This document shows, in pieces, positions 1 through 8,073 of a stretch of DNA of 64,000 bases; within the stretch, counting starts at the first letter, position 1, and the number at the start of each line of letters is the position of its first letter. The stretch spans positions 806,001-870,000 of the forward strand of contig NZ_JACHFM010000002.1 of the NCBI RefSeq assembly GCF_014201905.1. The letters run 5' to 3'. The notes under the pieces were generated by a model that had not been told where the DNA came from, ran no database searches, and saw only the letters and a program-made list of their open reading frames with translations. The translations under genes and the position numbers were made by a program. Source of the DNA: Amaricoccus macauensis (GTDB lineage Bacteria > Pseudomonadota > Alphaproteobacteria > Rhodobacterales > Rhodobacteraceae).

Positions 1-1
1 T

Positions 2-826
2 CGGACAATTTTCGCCGCGGCGCTCATCGCCGCGGCTATTCCCGCATCCGGTCGCGCGCAGGTCGCCGACCTGGTTTCGCCCACGGCGTTTCGGGTCTGT
101 GCCGACCCCGCCAACAAGCCGCTCAGCGACAAGGCCGGAGAGGGGTTCGAGAACAAGATTGCCGAGCTCATGGCCGAGCATCTTGGCCGGGAACTGCAGT
201 ACACGTGGTTTCCGATGGCGCAGGGCTTCGTGCGCCGGACGCTCACGGCGGTGGAATGTGACGTCATCATGGGCTACGCTCAGGGCGACGAACTCGTGCT
301 CAACACCAATGCCTACTACACCTCGGCCTATGTCATCGTCACGCGGGCCGACAGTGACCTGCATGACGTGACGACGATCGAGGATCCGCGGCTGAAAGGC
401 CGCAAGATCGGCTATATCGCCAACACGCCGCCCGGCACGCATCTTGCCCGGCTCGGGATGATCCCTGATGCGGTGAGCTACAGCCTGATGGTCGATACCC
501 GACTCTACCATCCGAACGAGGATCTGCTGGCGGATCTCGCAGACGGCAAGGTCGATGCCGCGCTGATGTGGGGACCGATCGCCGGACCGCTCGCCAAGAA
601 CTATGATGACAAGCTCGTGGTGACGCCGCTTATCCATGAGACGGAAGCGCCGCGCCTGTTCTATCGGATCACCATGGGAGTCCGGCCGGGCGAGGATCGA
701 TGGAAACGCACACTCAATTCCGAGATCCGCAAGGTGCAGCCTGAGATCGACCAGATCCTGACGGACTTCGGCGTGCCACTGCTGAATGACAGCGGGACGG
801 AACTGAAAGAACTGCCAACGCCATGA
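2..826 (+). CDS. xoxJ: XoxJ/MxaJ-like periplasmic binding protein of quinoprotein dehydrogenases (5' end cut by window)
   Basis: The frame is open from the first codons of the window, which already read as the hydrophobic core of a signal peptide ending near PASGRAQ, so only the first few residues are missing. The mature part (about 258 residues) is a family-3-type solute-binding fold with the conserved start RVCADPANKPLS and GEGFENKIAELMAEHLG, typical of the quinoprotein-dehydrogenase-associated binding proteins (XoxJ/MxaJ group, TIGR03871-like). These proteins act in the periplasm with PQQ methanol or alcohol dehydrogenases and probably help activate or partner the enzyme rather than feed a transporter (family knowledge). 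The TGA stop overlaps the next ATG by four bases, so the two are translationally coupled. The dehydrogenase itself is not in the window and would lie to the left. Recognition is good; the exact dehydrogenase partner is inferred. Confidence 0.85.
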   Translation, partial: RTIFAAALIAAAIPASGRAQVADLVSPTAFRVCADPANKPLSDKAGEGFENKIAELMAEHLGRELQYTWFPMAQGFVRRTLTAVECDVIMGYAQGDELVLNTNAYYTSAYVIVTRADSDLHDVTTIEDPRLKGRKIGYIANTPPGTHLARLGMIPDAVSYSLMVDTRLYHPNEDLLADLADGKVDAALMWGPIAGPLAKNYDDKLVVTPLIHETEAPRLFYRITMGVRPGEDRWKRTLNSEIRKVQPEIDQILTDFGVPLLNDSGTELKELPTP

Positions 827-1365
827 AACGCGCGGCGCTCCTCGTGGCGCTCGCTCTTGCAGCCGCCCCAGCCGGGGCGGCTGACGTGTCCGAGCCGGAC
901 GGCTACCGAGGCGAGCCGTATCTGGCCGAGGTTCCGGACACCCTGAAGGGGGCCGAGGTGATCGGCGATGCGGCCGCGCACGCCCTCTGGCTCACTGGCG
1001 TCGTGGGGTTCGTCGACGCGCTGCCGCGCGCGCCAAAGCCCGAGCTGCCGGAAGGAACCATTTGGCGCGAAGCACCTCACGGCAGTATCCCGGGTGCCCT
1101 CTGGCTACCAAACACCGGATACGCTGAACTTGCGCCCGAAACACTTGACTATCTGCGCAGCGGTCTTGAGGCTGTCACACAGGGCGACCCCGAGGCTCCT
1201 GTGGTGATATTTTGCAAGCGTGACTGCTGGATGTCCTGGAACGCGGCCCGCCGTGCAGTCGAGTTCGGTTATACACGGGTGTTCTGGTATCCGGACGGCG
1301 TTGACGGTTGGTCGGAGAACGGATGGTCTCTGGAGACCGCACAGCCATTCCAGCCCGGTGGATAG
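823..1365 (+). CDS. PQQ-dependent catabolism-associated CXXCW-type rhodanese-like protein
   Basis: A 180-residue exported protein. The signal peptide is about residues 1-19, ending PAGA-A. The C-terminal half is rhodanese-like, with VVIFCKRDCWMSWNAARRA placing the paired cysteines at C131 and C135 followed by W136. This is the signature of the family named for its CXXCW motif (TIGR03865-like), found next to PQQ-dependent alcohol dehydrogenases and their cytochromes. The cysteines suggest a periplasmic redox or sulfur role, but no reaction is established. The start codon lies inside the stop of the upstream binding-protein gene (ATGA), which fixes the start and shows operon coupling. The next gene follows after 41 bases. 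Confidence 0.88.
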   Translation: MKRAALLVALALAAAPAGAADVSEPDGYRGEPYLAEVPDTLKGAEVIGDAAAHALWLTGVVGFVDALPRAPKPELPEGTIWREAPHGSIPGALWLPNTGYAELAPETLDYLRSGLEAVTQGDPEAPVVIFCKRDCWMSWNAARRAVEFGYTRVFWYPDGVDGWSENGWSLETAQPFQPGG

Positions 1366-1406
1366 CCGGTCGCCCTGAACTGGCGAATGAATGGAAGGAG
1401 TGACGT

Positions 1407-2618
1407 GTGACAGACCCTTTGAGGGCCGACGGAGCCACTTGTTGCCGGACAATCCTGCTTGCAGCAGCACTGGCGCTGGCGCCGGTTGCTGCGACGGCAG
1501 CCGATGTGGTGGCAACCGGCATCGTGCGCGTGGAGGCGAATTCACCGTTGCCGCTGTCCCGCCTGCGGCTGCCGCCACCCGATCTCGGGTTTGCCGGGGC
1601 CGAACTGGCCGTGGCTGACAACAATACGACCGGCAGCTTCATGGGTCAGGAGTTCACCCTCGCGACCGCGTCGGTCCCACCGGAGCAGGCAACCGCGACC
1701 GTCGAGGCGATGATTGCCAAGGGCATCCGCTTCATCGTGACGATGGCCGACGCGGACACCACGCTCGCCATGGCCGACGCCGCCGGGGACAGGGCGCTGG
1801 TGCTGAACGCGTCCGCGCCCGATGACCGGCTGCGCGGCGAGGACTGCCGGGCGAACCTGCTGCACACCGCGCCGAGCCGATCGATGCTGACGGACGCGGT
1901 GGCGCAGTACTTCGTCACCAAGCGCTGGGACAAGTGGTTCCTGATCGAGGGATCGCACCCGGCGGACAAGGACCTCGCCGAGCACTACAAGACCTCGGCC
2001 GCGAAGTTCGGCGCGAAGGTCGTCGAGGAACGGGTCTATGAGGATACCGGCGGCGCGCGCCGGACCGACTCCGGCACCGTGCAGGTACAGACCCAGATGC
2101 CGGTCTTCACCCAGTCGGCGGCCGAGCACGATGTGGTCATCGCGGCGGACGACAGCGAGGTCTTCGCCGGGTATCTGCCCTATCACACCTGGGATCCGCG
2201 GCCGGTGGCGGGTTCCGCGGGGCTTGAGCCCCTGAGCTGGCACGCCGCGCAGGAAGCCTGGGGCGGAACACAGCTCCAGACCCGCTTCGAGAAGCAGTCG
2301 CCGCGTTCGATGCGCTCCGAGGACTGGAACGCCTGGGTGGCGATCCGCGCGCTTGGCGAAGGCGCGACCCGCACGCACTCGACGGAGTTCGCCAAGATTG
2401 TCGAATACATCGAAGGCCCGGATCTGAAGCTGGGTGCCTTCAAGGGCGACCCGGTGTCGTTCCGCAGCTGGGATGGGCAGTTGCGCCAGCCGATCCTGCT
2501 CGTGGCCGGTGACATGACGGTCTCGGTCTCGCCGCAGGAGGCTTTTGTCCATCAGGTCTCCACTCTCGACACCCTCGGAACGGACCAGCCTGAAACCACC
2601 TGCAAGAATCACGGCTGA
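1407..2618 (+). CDS. ABC transporter substrate-binding protein, PQQ-dependent alcohol dehydrogenase system
   Basis: A 403-residue protein with a GTG start preceded by AAGGAG at the right distance and a signal peptide running to about residue 32 (APVAATAA). The rest is a type-I branched-chain-amino-acid-like periplasmic binding fold with features such as ANLLHTAPSRSMLTDAVAQY and the C-terminal GQLRQPILLV. This matches the binding protein always found with PQQ alcohol dehydrogenase accessory genes (TIGR03863-like). Its cognate ATPase and permease lie at 7104-7841 and 6295-7107 on the opposite strand, beyond gfa, lprI and mazG. The ligand is unknown; a compound linked to alcohol oxidation or to PQQ/cofactor handling is an inference from context. 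It is followed by the beta-propeller gene after 13 bases. Confidence 0.87.
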   Translation: MTDPLRADGATCCRTILLAAALALAPVAATAADVVATGIVRVEANSPLPLSRLRLPPPDLGFAGAELAVADNNTTGSFMGQEFTLATASVPPEQATATVEAMIAKGIRFIVTMADADTTLAMADAAGDRALVLNASAPDDRLRGEDCRANLLHTAPSRSMLTDAVAQYFVTKRWDKWFLIEGSHPADKDLAEHYKTSAAKFGAKVVEERVYEDTGGARRTDSGTVQVQTQMPVFTQSAAEHDVVIAADDSEVFAGYLPYHTWDPRPVAGSAGLEPLSWHAAQEAWGGTQLQTRFEKQSPRSMRSEDWNAWVAIRALGEGATRTHSTEFAKIVEYIEGPDLKLGAFKGDPVSFRSWDGQLRQPILLVAGDMTVSVSPQEAFVHQVSTLDTLGTDQPETTCKNHG

Positions 2619-2631
2619 GAAGGGGAAAGCC

Positions 2632-3594
2632 ATGCGTCAACTTCTTGTCACCGCCGCCTTCATCGGCGCCGCGCTCCCGGCATCGGCCTATTCGGTCTAC
2701 GTCAGCAATGAGCGCGGGAACTCAATCAGCATTCTCGACAGTGAAACGCTCGAAGTGACCGACACCATCGACGTCGGTCAGCGGCCCCGGGGCATCAACA
2801 TCAGTCCCGACGGCAAGCGGCTCTACATCCTCACCTCCGACGACGATCACGTGGAGGTGCTCGACACCGAGACGAAGACGATCACGACAACGCTGCCCTC
2901 CGGCCCTGACCCGGAGCTCGGGGTCCTGCATCCCTCCGGCAATCCGCTCTACGTCGCGAACGAGGACGACAATCTCGTCACCGCGATCGACGTGGACAAG
3001 GGCACCGTGCTCGCCGAGATCCCGGTAGGCGTCGAGCCGGAGGGTATGGGGATCAGCCCGGACGGCAAGGTGCTGGTGAACACCTCCGAGACCACCAACA
3101 TGGCGCACTTCATCGACACATCGACCCACCAGATCTTCGCGAACGTGCTCGTCGACCAGCGCCCGCGCTTCGCGCAGTTCACCAACGACGGCAAGTATCT
3201 CTATGTTTCCGCGGAGATCGGCGGCACGGTTACCGTGATCGACCCGGCCAATCAGGAAGTCCTGAAACGGATTGAATTCGCAGTCCCGGGCATTCCGCAG
3301 GAAGCGATCCAGCCGGTCGGTATCCGCATCACGCAGGACGACTCGAAGGTCTATGTGGCTCTCGGGCCGTCGAACCGGGTAGCTGTGATCGACGGCAAGA
3401 CCTGGGAGGTGAAGGACTATCTTCTCGTCGGACAGCGGGTCTGGCAGCTCGCCTTCACCCCGGACGAGAAGTATCTCTTCACCACCAATGGCATCTCGAA
3501 TGACATCTCCGTCATCGACGTGGCCAGCGACAAGGTCATCAAGTCTGTGCAGGTGGGCCAGCAACCGTGGGGCGTTGCGGTCTCGCCGAACTGA
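2632..3594 (+). CDS. PQQ-dependent catabolism-associated YVTN-repeat beta-propeller protein
   Basis: A 320-residue periplasmic beta-propeller. The start ATG at 2632 is chosen because it opens a clean signal peptide (MRQLLVTAAFIGAALPASA) behind an AAGGGGAAA ribosome site; an upstream in-frame extension would run inside the preceding gene. About seven repeats follow the pattern xxVYVSNExxNSISILDSETLEV ... GxxPxGIxISPDGKRLYI, the YVTN propeller signature (TIGR03866-like). Known relatives sit next to PQQ alcohol dehydrogenase and ABC genes. It could bind a protein partner or act as a lactonase-like enzyme; neither is shown here. It belongs to the same + strand run as its neighbours, 13 bases after the binding-protein gene and 30 bases before the next. 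Confidence 0.87.
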   Translation: MRQLLVTAAFIGAALPASAYSVYVSNERGNSISILDSETLEVTDTIDVGQRPRGINISPDGKRLYILTSDDDHVEVLDTETKTITTTLPSGPDPELGVLHPSGNPLYVANEDDNLVTAIDVDKGTVLAEIPVGVEPEGMGISPDGKVLVNTSETTNMAHFIDTSTHQIFANVLVDQRPRFAQFTNDGKYLYVSAEIGGTVTVIDPANQEVLKRIEFAVPGIPQEAIQPVGIRITQDDSKVYVALGPSNRVAVIDGKTWEVKDYLLVGQRVWQLAFTPDEKYLFTTNGISNDISVIDVASDKVIKSVQVGQQPWGVAVSPN

Positions 3595-3624
3595 AGACGG
3601 CAAGTTGCCCAAGGGAGAACTACC

Positions 3625-4131
3625 ATGAAGACACTTCTGATGAGCGTCGCCGCTGCGACGCTCCTTGCCACCGGGGTCGCCGCGTGGGCCGACGACGATG
3701 ACGATGCCGCTCCGGCGGCCGCGGCGGCCCCGGCCGCGCAGGCATTTGGTGCCCGTACCCTTGAAATCGGCGCCGCCGGCCTCATGGAACGCTCGAACCG
3801 CACCGATCTCGATCCGGTCAAGCTGACTGCCGGGGCGATGCAGAGCGCCGGGGAGTACAAGCTCCTCTCGGGCGGCTACTACCGCATCGTGATCGCGTCG
3901 GACGGCACAGCGGAACTGGCGATCGAAGGGCCGGGACTGTTCCGCAACGTCTGGATCAACGAGGTCGTCATCAACGATCTGGAGGTCCGGCCGCTCGGCC
4001 TTGATTCGATCGAGTTCGACGACGCGGGTGAGGTGGAGCTGTCCTTCGTGGCGATCACCCCCGGTACCTATGAACTGAGGCTTCGTGGTGCGAGTGGCGA
4101 CACCCAGAAGGCGAAATTCACCATCGAATGA
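3625..4131 (+). CDS. exported acidic protein of the PQQ cluster, unknown function
   Basis: 168 residues with a signal peptide of about 22 residues ([22 protein letters not shown]), then a run of five aspartates, an Ala/Pro linker, and a beta-rich domain (about residues 45-168). Recognisable stretches are [40 protein letters not shown] and [12 protein letters not shown]. The layout resembles a small cupredoxin-like sandwich, but the protein contains no Cys and no His, so a classical copper site is absent. Similar small proteins occur beside PQQ-dependent alcohol oxidation genes (recollection, not searched). A clean AGGGAGAA ribosome site precedes the ATG. Function is not established; the acidic run could bind metal (inference). 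Confidence 0.75.
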   Translation: MKTLLMSVAAATLLATGVAAWADDDDDAAPAAAAAPAAQAFGARTLEIGAAGLMERSNRTDLDPVKLTAGAMQSAGEYKLLSGGYYRIVIASDGTAELAIEGPGLFRNVWINEVVINDLEVRPLGLDSIEFDDAGEVELSFVAITPGTYELRLRGASGDTQKAKFTIE

Positions 4132-4191
4132 GGCCATCCCCCTTGGGCGCGACCCGTGTCCGCCGGGGAGGGACTTTAGTGTGATTGCGCA

Positions 4192-4227
4192 GGGTGGCCA
4201 CGACCGGGGACAACGGTCGGGCCACCC
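4192..4227 (+). promoter_or_regulatory. strong hairpin in the leader of gfa
   Basis: GGGTGGCC (4192-4199), one bulged A, then CGACC pairs exactly with GGTCG and GGCCACCC (4215-4227), giving 13 base pairs around a 9-base loop. No T-run follows, and the ribosome site of gfa starts only about 7 bases downstream. It could be a weak terminator for the upstream run, an mRNA-stabilising stem, or an expression-level control on gfa. The pairing is seen directly; the role is open. Confidence 0.55.
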
Positions 4228-4249
4228 AACAACCAGGAGGGAGACGAGA

Positions 4250-4825
4250 ATGGCCGTTGCGATCCATCCATCCGTCGACGGGGGCGTGAAGCCTGGCCGC
4301 GCTGACATGGCAGGGGGCACGCTCCACTGCCATTGCGCCAGCGACAAGGTCGAGGTCACGCTTGCCTCGAACACGGCGCACAATCACGTCTGCGGCTGCA
4401 GCCTGTGCTGGAAGCCCGAAGGCGCCCCGTTCTCGGTCGTCGCCGTCGTGCCGCGCGACAAGCTCTCGGTCACCGCGAACGAGGGCAAGCTGAAGATCGT
4501 CGACGAGTCGAAGACGATCCAGCGTTACGCCTGTGCCGATTGCGGCGTCCACATGTACGGGCGCATCGAGAGCAAGGAGCATCCGTTCTACGGGCTCGAT
4601 TTCGTTCACACCGAGCTGTCCGACGACAGCGGCTGGTCGGCGCCGGGCTTTGCGGCGTTCGTTTCGTCGATCATCGAGCAGGGCACGCCTCCGTCGAAGA
4701 TGGACGGCATCCGTGCCCGGCTGACCGAGCTCACGCTCGAACCCTATGACTGCCTTTCGCCGCCGCTGATGGACGCGATCGCCACACATGTGGCAAAGTC
4801 CAAGGGCACGTACCGCGAGGCCTGA
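4250..4825 (+). CDS. gfa: S-(hydroxymethyl)glutathione synthase (glutathione-dependent formaldehyde-activating enzyme)
   Basis: 191 residues, start ATG at 4250 behind AGGAGGGAG. Gfa speeds the condensation of formaldehyde with glutathione, the entry to glutathione-linked formaldehyde oxidation. The seven zinc-type cysteines of the family are present: C27 and C29 (HCHC), C48, C50 and C53 (CGCSLC), C95 and C98 (CADC). This spacing is the same as I recall for the Paracoccus enzyme, offset by four. It ends the + strand methanol/alcohol oxidation run, which fits a role in handling formaldehyde from the neighbouring quinoprotein pathway. The next gene is convergent. Whether the activity is truly catalytic or glutathione storage is debated for the family. 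Confidence 0.93.
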   Translation: MAVAIHPSVDGGVKPGRADMAGGTLHCHCASDKVEVTLASNTAHNHVCGCSLCWKPEGAPFSVVAVVPRDKLSVTANEGKLKIVDESKTIQRYACADCGVHMYGRIESKEHPFYGLDFVHTELSDDSGWSAPGFAAFVSSIIEQGTPPSKMDGIRARLTELTLEPYDCLSPPLMDAIATHVAKSKGTYREA

Positions 4826-4834
4826 GACCTTGGG

Positions 4835-4865
4835 GGCGGGGTGCCCGCTTCGGATGCGCCCCGCT
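4835..4865. terminator. candidate GC-rich hairpin after gfa
   Basis: GGCGGGGTGC (4835-4844) can pair with GCGCCCCGCT (4856-4865), ten pairs including two G-T pairs, loop of 11. It lies 10 bases after the gfa stop in the convergent gap between gfa and the LprI-like gene. There is no T-run, so a terminator role is plausible but weakly supported. Confidence 0.35.
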
Positions 4866-4953
4866 CCGGGCCCGGACACCCCGAGTGCCCGGGCCGCGCC
4901 CGCCTCGACTCCTCCCCCGGGGCGGGCGCCCTTCCGGCCGCAGGAGTGTGGGT

Positions 4954-5361
4954 TCAGTCGGGTTGCCGTGGGACCGGGCAGGCAAGATCCCCTTCAGGGC
5001 AAACGAGATACCCCTTGAGCGTCGCCAGACGATCCTCGGTCATCGCTTGCCGGCAGGCGAAGAGGATCATCGGGTAGATGCTGCCGGTCTCGACGCCCTT
5101 CGCCGCAAAACCGCACTCCGCGTCCCGAAAGGCGACCCACGCGCGCTCGGCCGCCCTCAGCTTCCCGAGCCCGGCGGGGTCGTCGGCGAGTCGCGCGACG
5201 ACGTCTCCATAGGTCCGGTTCAGGTCGGCGTCTGCGGCATCGAAGGCCCGGGCGGCGCAGTCGTTCATCTCAAGCTGCGTTGCGAGCGTCGTGCAGTCCT
5301 CGGCTGATGCAGCGCCAGCAAGGCCGGCGATGCAGAGCAATCCGGCGAGAAGCGCCCGCAT
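4954..5361 (-). CDS. LprI-like (DUF1311) exported protein
   Basis: 135 residues with a signal peptide (MRALLAGLLCIAGLAGAASA) and then a compact domain with four to six cysteines: DCTTLATQLEMNDCAARAFD, LRAAERAWVAFRDAECGF, and a C-terminal FACRQAMTEDRLATLKGYL. This is the lysozyme-inhibitor LprI/DUF1311 pattern, a small disulfide-rich periplasmic protein. Named relatives inhibit lysozyme; most are uncharacterised. Its ATG shares one base with the TGA of mazG upstream (TGATG), so it is probably translated by coupling from the mazG message. The functional link to MazG is not obvious. Confidence 0.8.
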   Translation of the reverse strand: MRALLAGLLCIAGLAGAASAEDCTTLATQLEMNDCAARAFDAADADLNRTYGDVVARLADDPAGLGKLRAAERAWVAFRDAECGFAAKGVETGSIYPMILFACRQAMTEDRLATLKGYLVCPEGDLACPVPRQPD

Positions 5362-6179
5362 CAGAGCCCCCGGGCCTTGGCGGCATCCCAGAGTGCATCC
5401 ATCTCCGCGAGCGTCGCGTCCGCAGGCTTGCGGCCCTCGGCGGCGAGGGCCGCCTCGATGGCCTCGAAGCGCCTGGTGAACTTGGCGTTCGCCGCCCGGA
5501 GTGCGGCCTCGGGGTCAACGCCGAGGTGGCGACCGAGATTTGCCATGACGAACATCAGGTCGCCGTATTCCTCTACGAGCTTGTCCGACGACCCGCTGTC
5601 GCGCGCCTCGACCAGTTCGGCGGTCTCCTCGGTGATCTTGTCGATGACCTCGCCGGTGTTCGGCCAGTCGAAGCCGACCCGCGCCGCGCGATTCTGCAAC
5701 TTCACCGCCCGGGTGAGCGCCGGCAGGCCGGTGGCGACGCCCGCGAGGACGCCGGTCTCGGCGGGCTTGCCTGCGCGTTCGGCTGCCTTGATCGCCTCCC
5801 ACGCGACGGTCTGCTCCTCCGGCGTCCGGTCGCGGTTCTCGTCGCCGAAGACGTGCGGATGGCGGCGAACCATCTTGTCGGCGATGCCGCGCGCCACGTC
5901 GGCAAAGTCGAAGTGGCCGGCTTCTTCCGCCATCCGGGCGTGGAACACCGCCTGAAAGAGCAGGTCCCCGAGTTCGGCGCGAAGCTCGGCCATGTCGCCC
6001 TTCTCGATGGCGTCGGCGACCTCGTACGCCTCCTCGATGGTGTAGGGCGCGATCGACGCGAAGTCCTGCACCACGTCCCACGGGCAGCCGCGCTCAGGGT
6101 CGCGAAGCCGCGCCATGATGGCGATGAGGCGCCGCATTTCGGTCTCGGCGGTGGCGTCGGAGTGGGGCATGTCGTCCAT
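5361..6179 (-). CDS. mazG: nucleoside triphosphate pyrophosphohydrolase MazG
   Basis: 272 residues, full length for the two-domain MazG family. It hydrolyses (d)NTPs to NMP and pyrophosphate, a house-cleaning and stringent-response-linked activity. The first MazG domain (about residues 8-115) shows MARLRDPERGCPWD, PYTIEEAYEVADAIEKGD and ELGDLLFQAVFHARMAEE, with the acidic metal ligands. The second (about 150-262) repeats the pattern with EVIDKITEETAELVEA and EEYGDLMFVMANLGRHL. The ATG at 6179 is chosen because the family starts just before the conserved RLIAIMARLRD; no strong ribosome site is visible. It sits downstream of the ABC permease, with 115 bases between them. Confidence 0.92.
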   Translation of the reverse strand: MDDMPHSDATAETEMRRLIAIMARLRDPERGCPWDVVQDFASIAPYTIEEAYEVADAIEKGDMAELRAELGDLLFQAVFHARMAEEAGHFDFADVARGIADKMVRRHPHVFGDENRDRTPEEQTVAWEAIKAAERAGKPAETGVLAGVATGLPALTRAVKLQNRAARVGFDWPNTGEVIDKITEETAELVEARDSGSSDKLVEEYGDLMFVMANLGRHLGVDPEAALRAANAKFTRRFEAIEAALAAEGRKPADATLAEMDALWDAAKARGL

Positions 6180-6294
6180 GCGGCGGACCCTAGCGGCTGG
6201 GCCGGATGGCGCCAAGGGGAGAGAGCGTGAGCGGCATCGCAGGCGCAACGAGGGTGCGCCCCGGCCGGATCTCGGATTCCCATTCGGGGAGCGC

Positions 6295-7107
6295 TCAGCG
6301 CTTGCGCGCGATCAGCCCCTTCGACGGATCGTAGGCCCAGATCGACGCGCCGAGGAACAGCACGGTGCAGCCGACGACGACGGCGAGCGAGTTCCAGTTC
6401 ACCTGAAGATAAAGCGCGAAGCGGATGAGTTCGACCGAGTGGGTGAAGGGGTTGGCGCGGGCGATGTTGGCCAGAAGCACGCTCGACTCCTGCAACCGCC
6501 AGATCGGATAGAGCGCCGACGAGGCGAAGAACATCGGGAAGATGACGAAGTTCATCACGCCGGCGAAGTTCTCGAGCTGGCGGATCGCCGACGAGAGGAA
6601 CAGCCCGAGCGAGCCCAGCATCATTCCCGAGAGCAGCAGCGCGGGCAGGACGGTCACGTAGCCCCAGAGCGGTGGTTCGATCCCCCAGAACCACGCGATC
6701 AGCAGGAAGGCGTAGACCTGCAGGATCGAGACGAAGACGCCCGCAAGCAGCTTCGCGGTGAGCACGTACCAGCGGGGGAATGGGCTCACGAGCAGGGTGC
6801 GCATCGCGCCGGTCTCGCGGTCGTAGACCATCGAGAGCGAGGATTGCAGGCCGTTGAAAAGCTGGATCATCGCGACGAGCCCCGGGGTCACGTAGACCTC
6901 GTAGAGCACGTAGGTCTGGTAGGGCGCGGTGATCGAGATGCCGAGGACGGCGCGAAAGCCGGCCGCGAAGATGAAGAGCCAGACGAGCGGGCGTACCAGC
7001 GCGGAAAGGAAGCGCTCGCGCTGGCGCAGGAAGCGCAGCGCCTCGCGCCAGACGATGCCGTGGAACGCACGCGCCCGGCCGCGCCAGCTGAGATCGGTCA
7101 GGCTCAT
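6295..7107 (-). CDS. ABC-2 type permease, PQQ-dependent alcohol dehydrogenase system (PedC-like)
   Basis: 270 residues with about six membrane spans typical of ABC-2 exporters of the NodJ/DrrB type: ALVRPLVWLFIFAAGFRAVL near residues 36-55, then YVTPGLVAMIQLFNGLQSSL, the coupling stretch VYDRETGAMRTLLVSPFPRW, and VYAFLLIAWFWG, LPALLLSGMMLGSLGLFLS and NFVIFPMFFASSALYP. It resembles the permease found with PQQ alcohol dehydrogenase clusters (TIGR03861-like). The start ATG overlaps the stop of the ATPase gene by four bases, so the two form a unit. The substrate-binding partner is encoded at 1407-2618 on the other strand. ABC-2 permeases normally export, which makes the role of the binding protein puzzling. 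Confidence 0.88.
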   Translation of the reverse strand: MSLTDLSWRGRARAFHGIVWREALRFLRQRERFLSALVRPLVWLFIFAAGFRAVLGISITAPYQTYVLYEVYVTPGLVAMIQLFNGLQSSLSMVYDRETGAMRTLLVSPFPRWYVLTAKLLAGVFVSILQVYAFLLIAWFWGIEPPLWGYVTVLPALLLSGMMLGSLGLFLSSAIRQLENFAGVMNFVIFPMFFASSALYPIWRLQESSVLLANIARANPFTHSVELIRFALYLQVNWNSLAVVVGCTVLFLGASIWAYDPSKGLIARKR

Positions 7108-7841
7108 GGCAGCGCCTCGCGTTCGAGGCCGGTCATCTGGAGGAAGCGTTCGGCGAGCCCGTCGGAGCCCGCGATCTCCGCGGCGGTGCCGCTGGCGAGC
7201 ACCCGGCCCCGGTGCAGGATGACGACGAGATCCTCCGGCTCGATCTCGTCGAAAAGGTGTGTCGCCCAGAGGATGCCGACCCCCTCGCGCTGCGCCAGAT
7301 CGCGCACCGATCGGCCGACCTCGCGGCGCGAGCGCACGTCGAGCCCGGCAGTCGCCTCGTCGAGCAGGATGAGCTTCGGGCGGTGCAGGAGCGCGCGGGC
7401 AATCTCGGCCCGGCGCTGCTGGCCACCCGAGAGTTCGGCGACGCGCTTTCCCATGCGATCCGAAAGGCCGACCGCCGCAACGGTATCACGCGCCCGCTCG
7501 CGGGCGACGCGGGGCGGCAGGCCGTGGAGCGCGGCATGATAGGCGAGGTTCTGGGCGATCGAGAGATCCGCGTCGAGGGCGCGGCTCTGGAAGACGACGC
7601 CGAGCTCGGCAAGTGCTGGCCCCGGCGTCCGGCGCAGGTCGTGGCCGCAGACCGCGATCTTGCCCGAAACGTTGTCGTAGAGCCGTGTCACGAGCGAGAA
7701 CAGCGTGGTCTTGCCTGCGCCGTTCACCCCGAGCAGCGCCACGAAGCGCCCGGCGGGTACGGTGAGACTGACGCCGTCGAGCGCCTTCAGCTTGCCGAAC
7801 GCGTGGCTCACCTGGTCGACGTTGAGAGCGTCGGTCATCAT
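7104..7841 (-). CDS. ABC transporter ATP-binding protein, PQQ-dependent alcohol dehydrogenase system
   Basis: 245 residues carrying all ABC ATPase motifs: Walker A GVNGAGKTT (residues 38-46), Q-loop VVFQSRALD, signature ELSGGQQRRAEIARAL, Walker B KLILLDEATAGLD and the switch histidine in LWATHLFDE. It energises the ABC-2 permease whose gene overlaps it by ATGA. It matches the ATPase of the PQQ alcohol dehydrogenase ABC system (TIGR03864-like). Two adjacent ATGs (7841 and 7838) follow GGGAGGA; the second has the better spacing, so the true product may be one residue shorter. It is the first gene of a - strand run that reads on towards mazG and the LprI-like gene. Confidence 0.9.
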   Translation of the reverse strand: MMTDALNVDQVSHAFGKLKALDGVSLTVPAGRFVALLGVNGAGKTTLFSLVTRLYDNVSGKIAVCGHDLRRTPGPALAELGVVFQSRALDADLSIAQNLAYHAALHGLPPRVARERARDTVAAVGLSDRMGKRVAELSGGQQRRAEIARALLHRPKLILLDEATAGLDVRSRREVGRSVRDLAQREGVGILWATHLFDEIEPEDLVVILHRGRVLASGTAAEIAGSDGLAERFLQMTGLEREALP

Positions 7842-8073
7842 TCCTCCCGAGGGCGCGCGCGCGACTATCGGCCGGCACCGACGGGATGGCAACCAGACCT
7901 CCGTCGCATGATGGCGGGACCGCCACGGATCATCCGACGACCGGAGCGGGCGTCACCCCGTCTGCGGCAGGGAGCCTTCCGCCCGTGGCCGGCGCGCCTG
8001 CTCCCCCATGGGCGGTTGAGGAGGGATTTGTCGCCTGCCAGCCCCCGGTCTGGCGTCACCGTCACGACTGCCC

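Noticed and set aside
2722-4383. Antisense frame spanning the propeller gene and its neighbour
   Set aside because: It crosses two well supported + strand genes and the gap between them, with no domain of its own.
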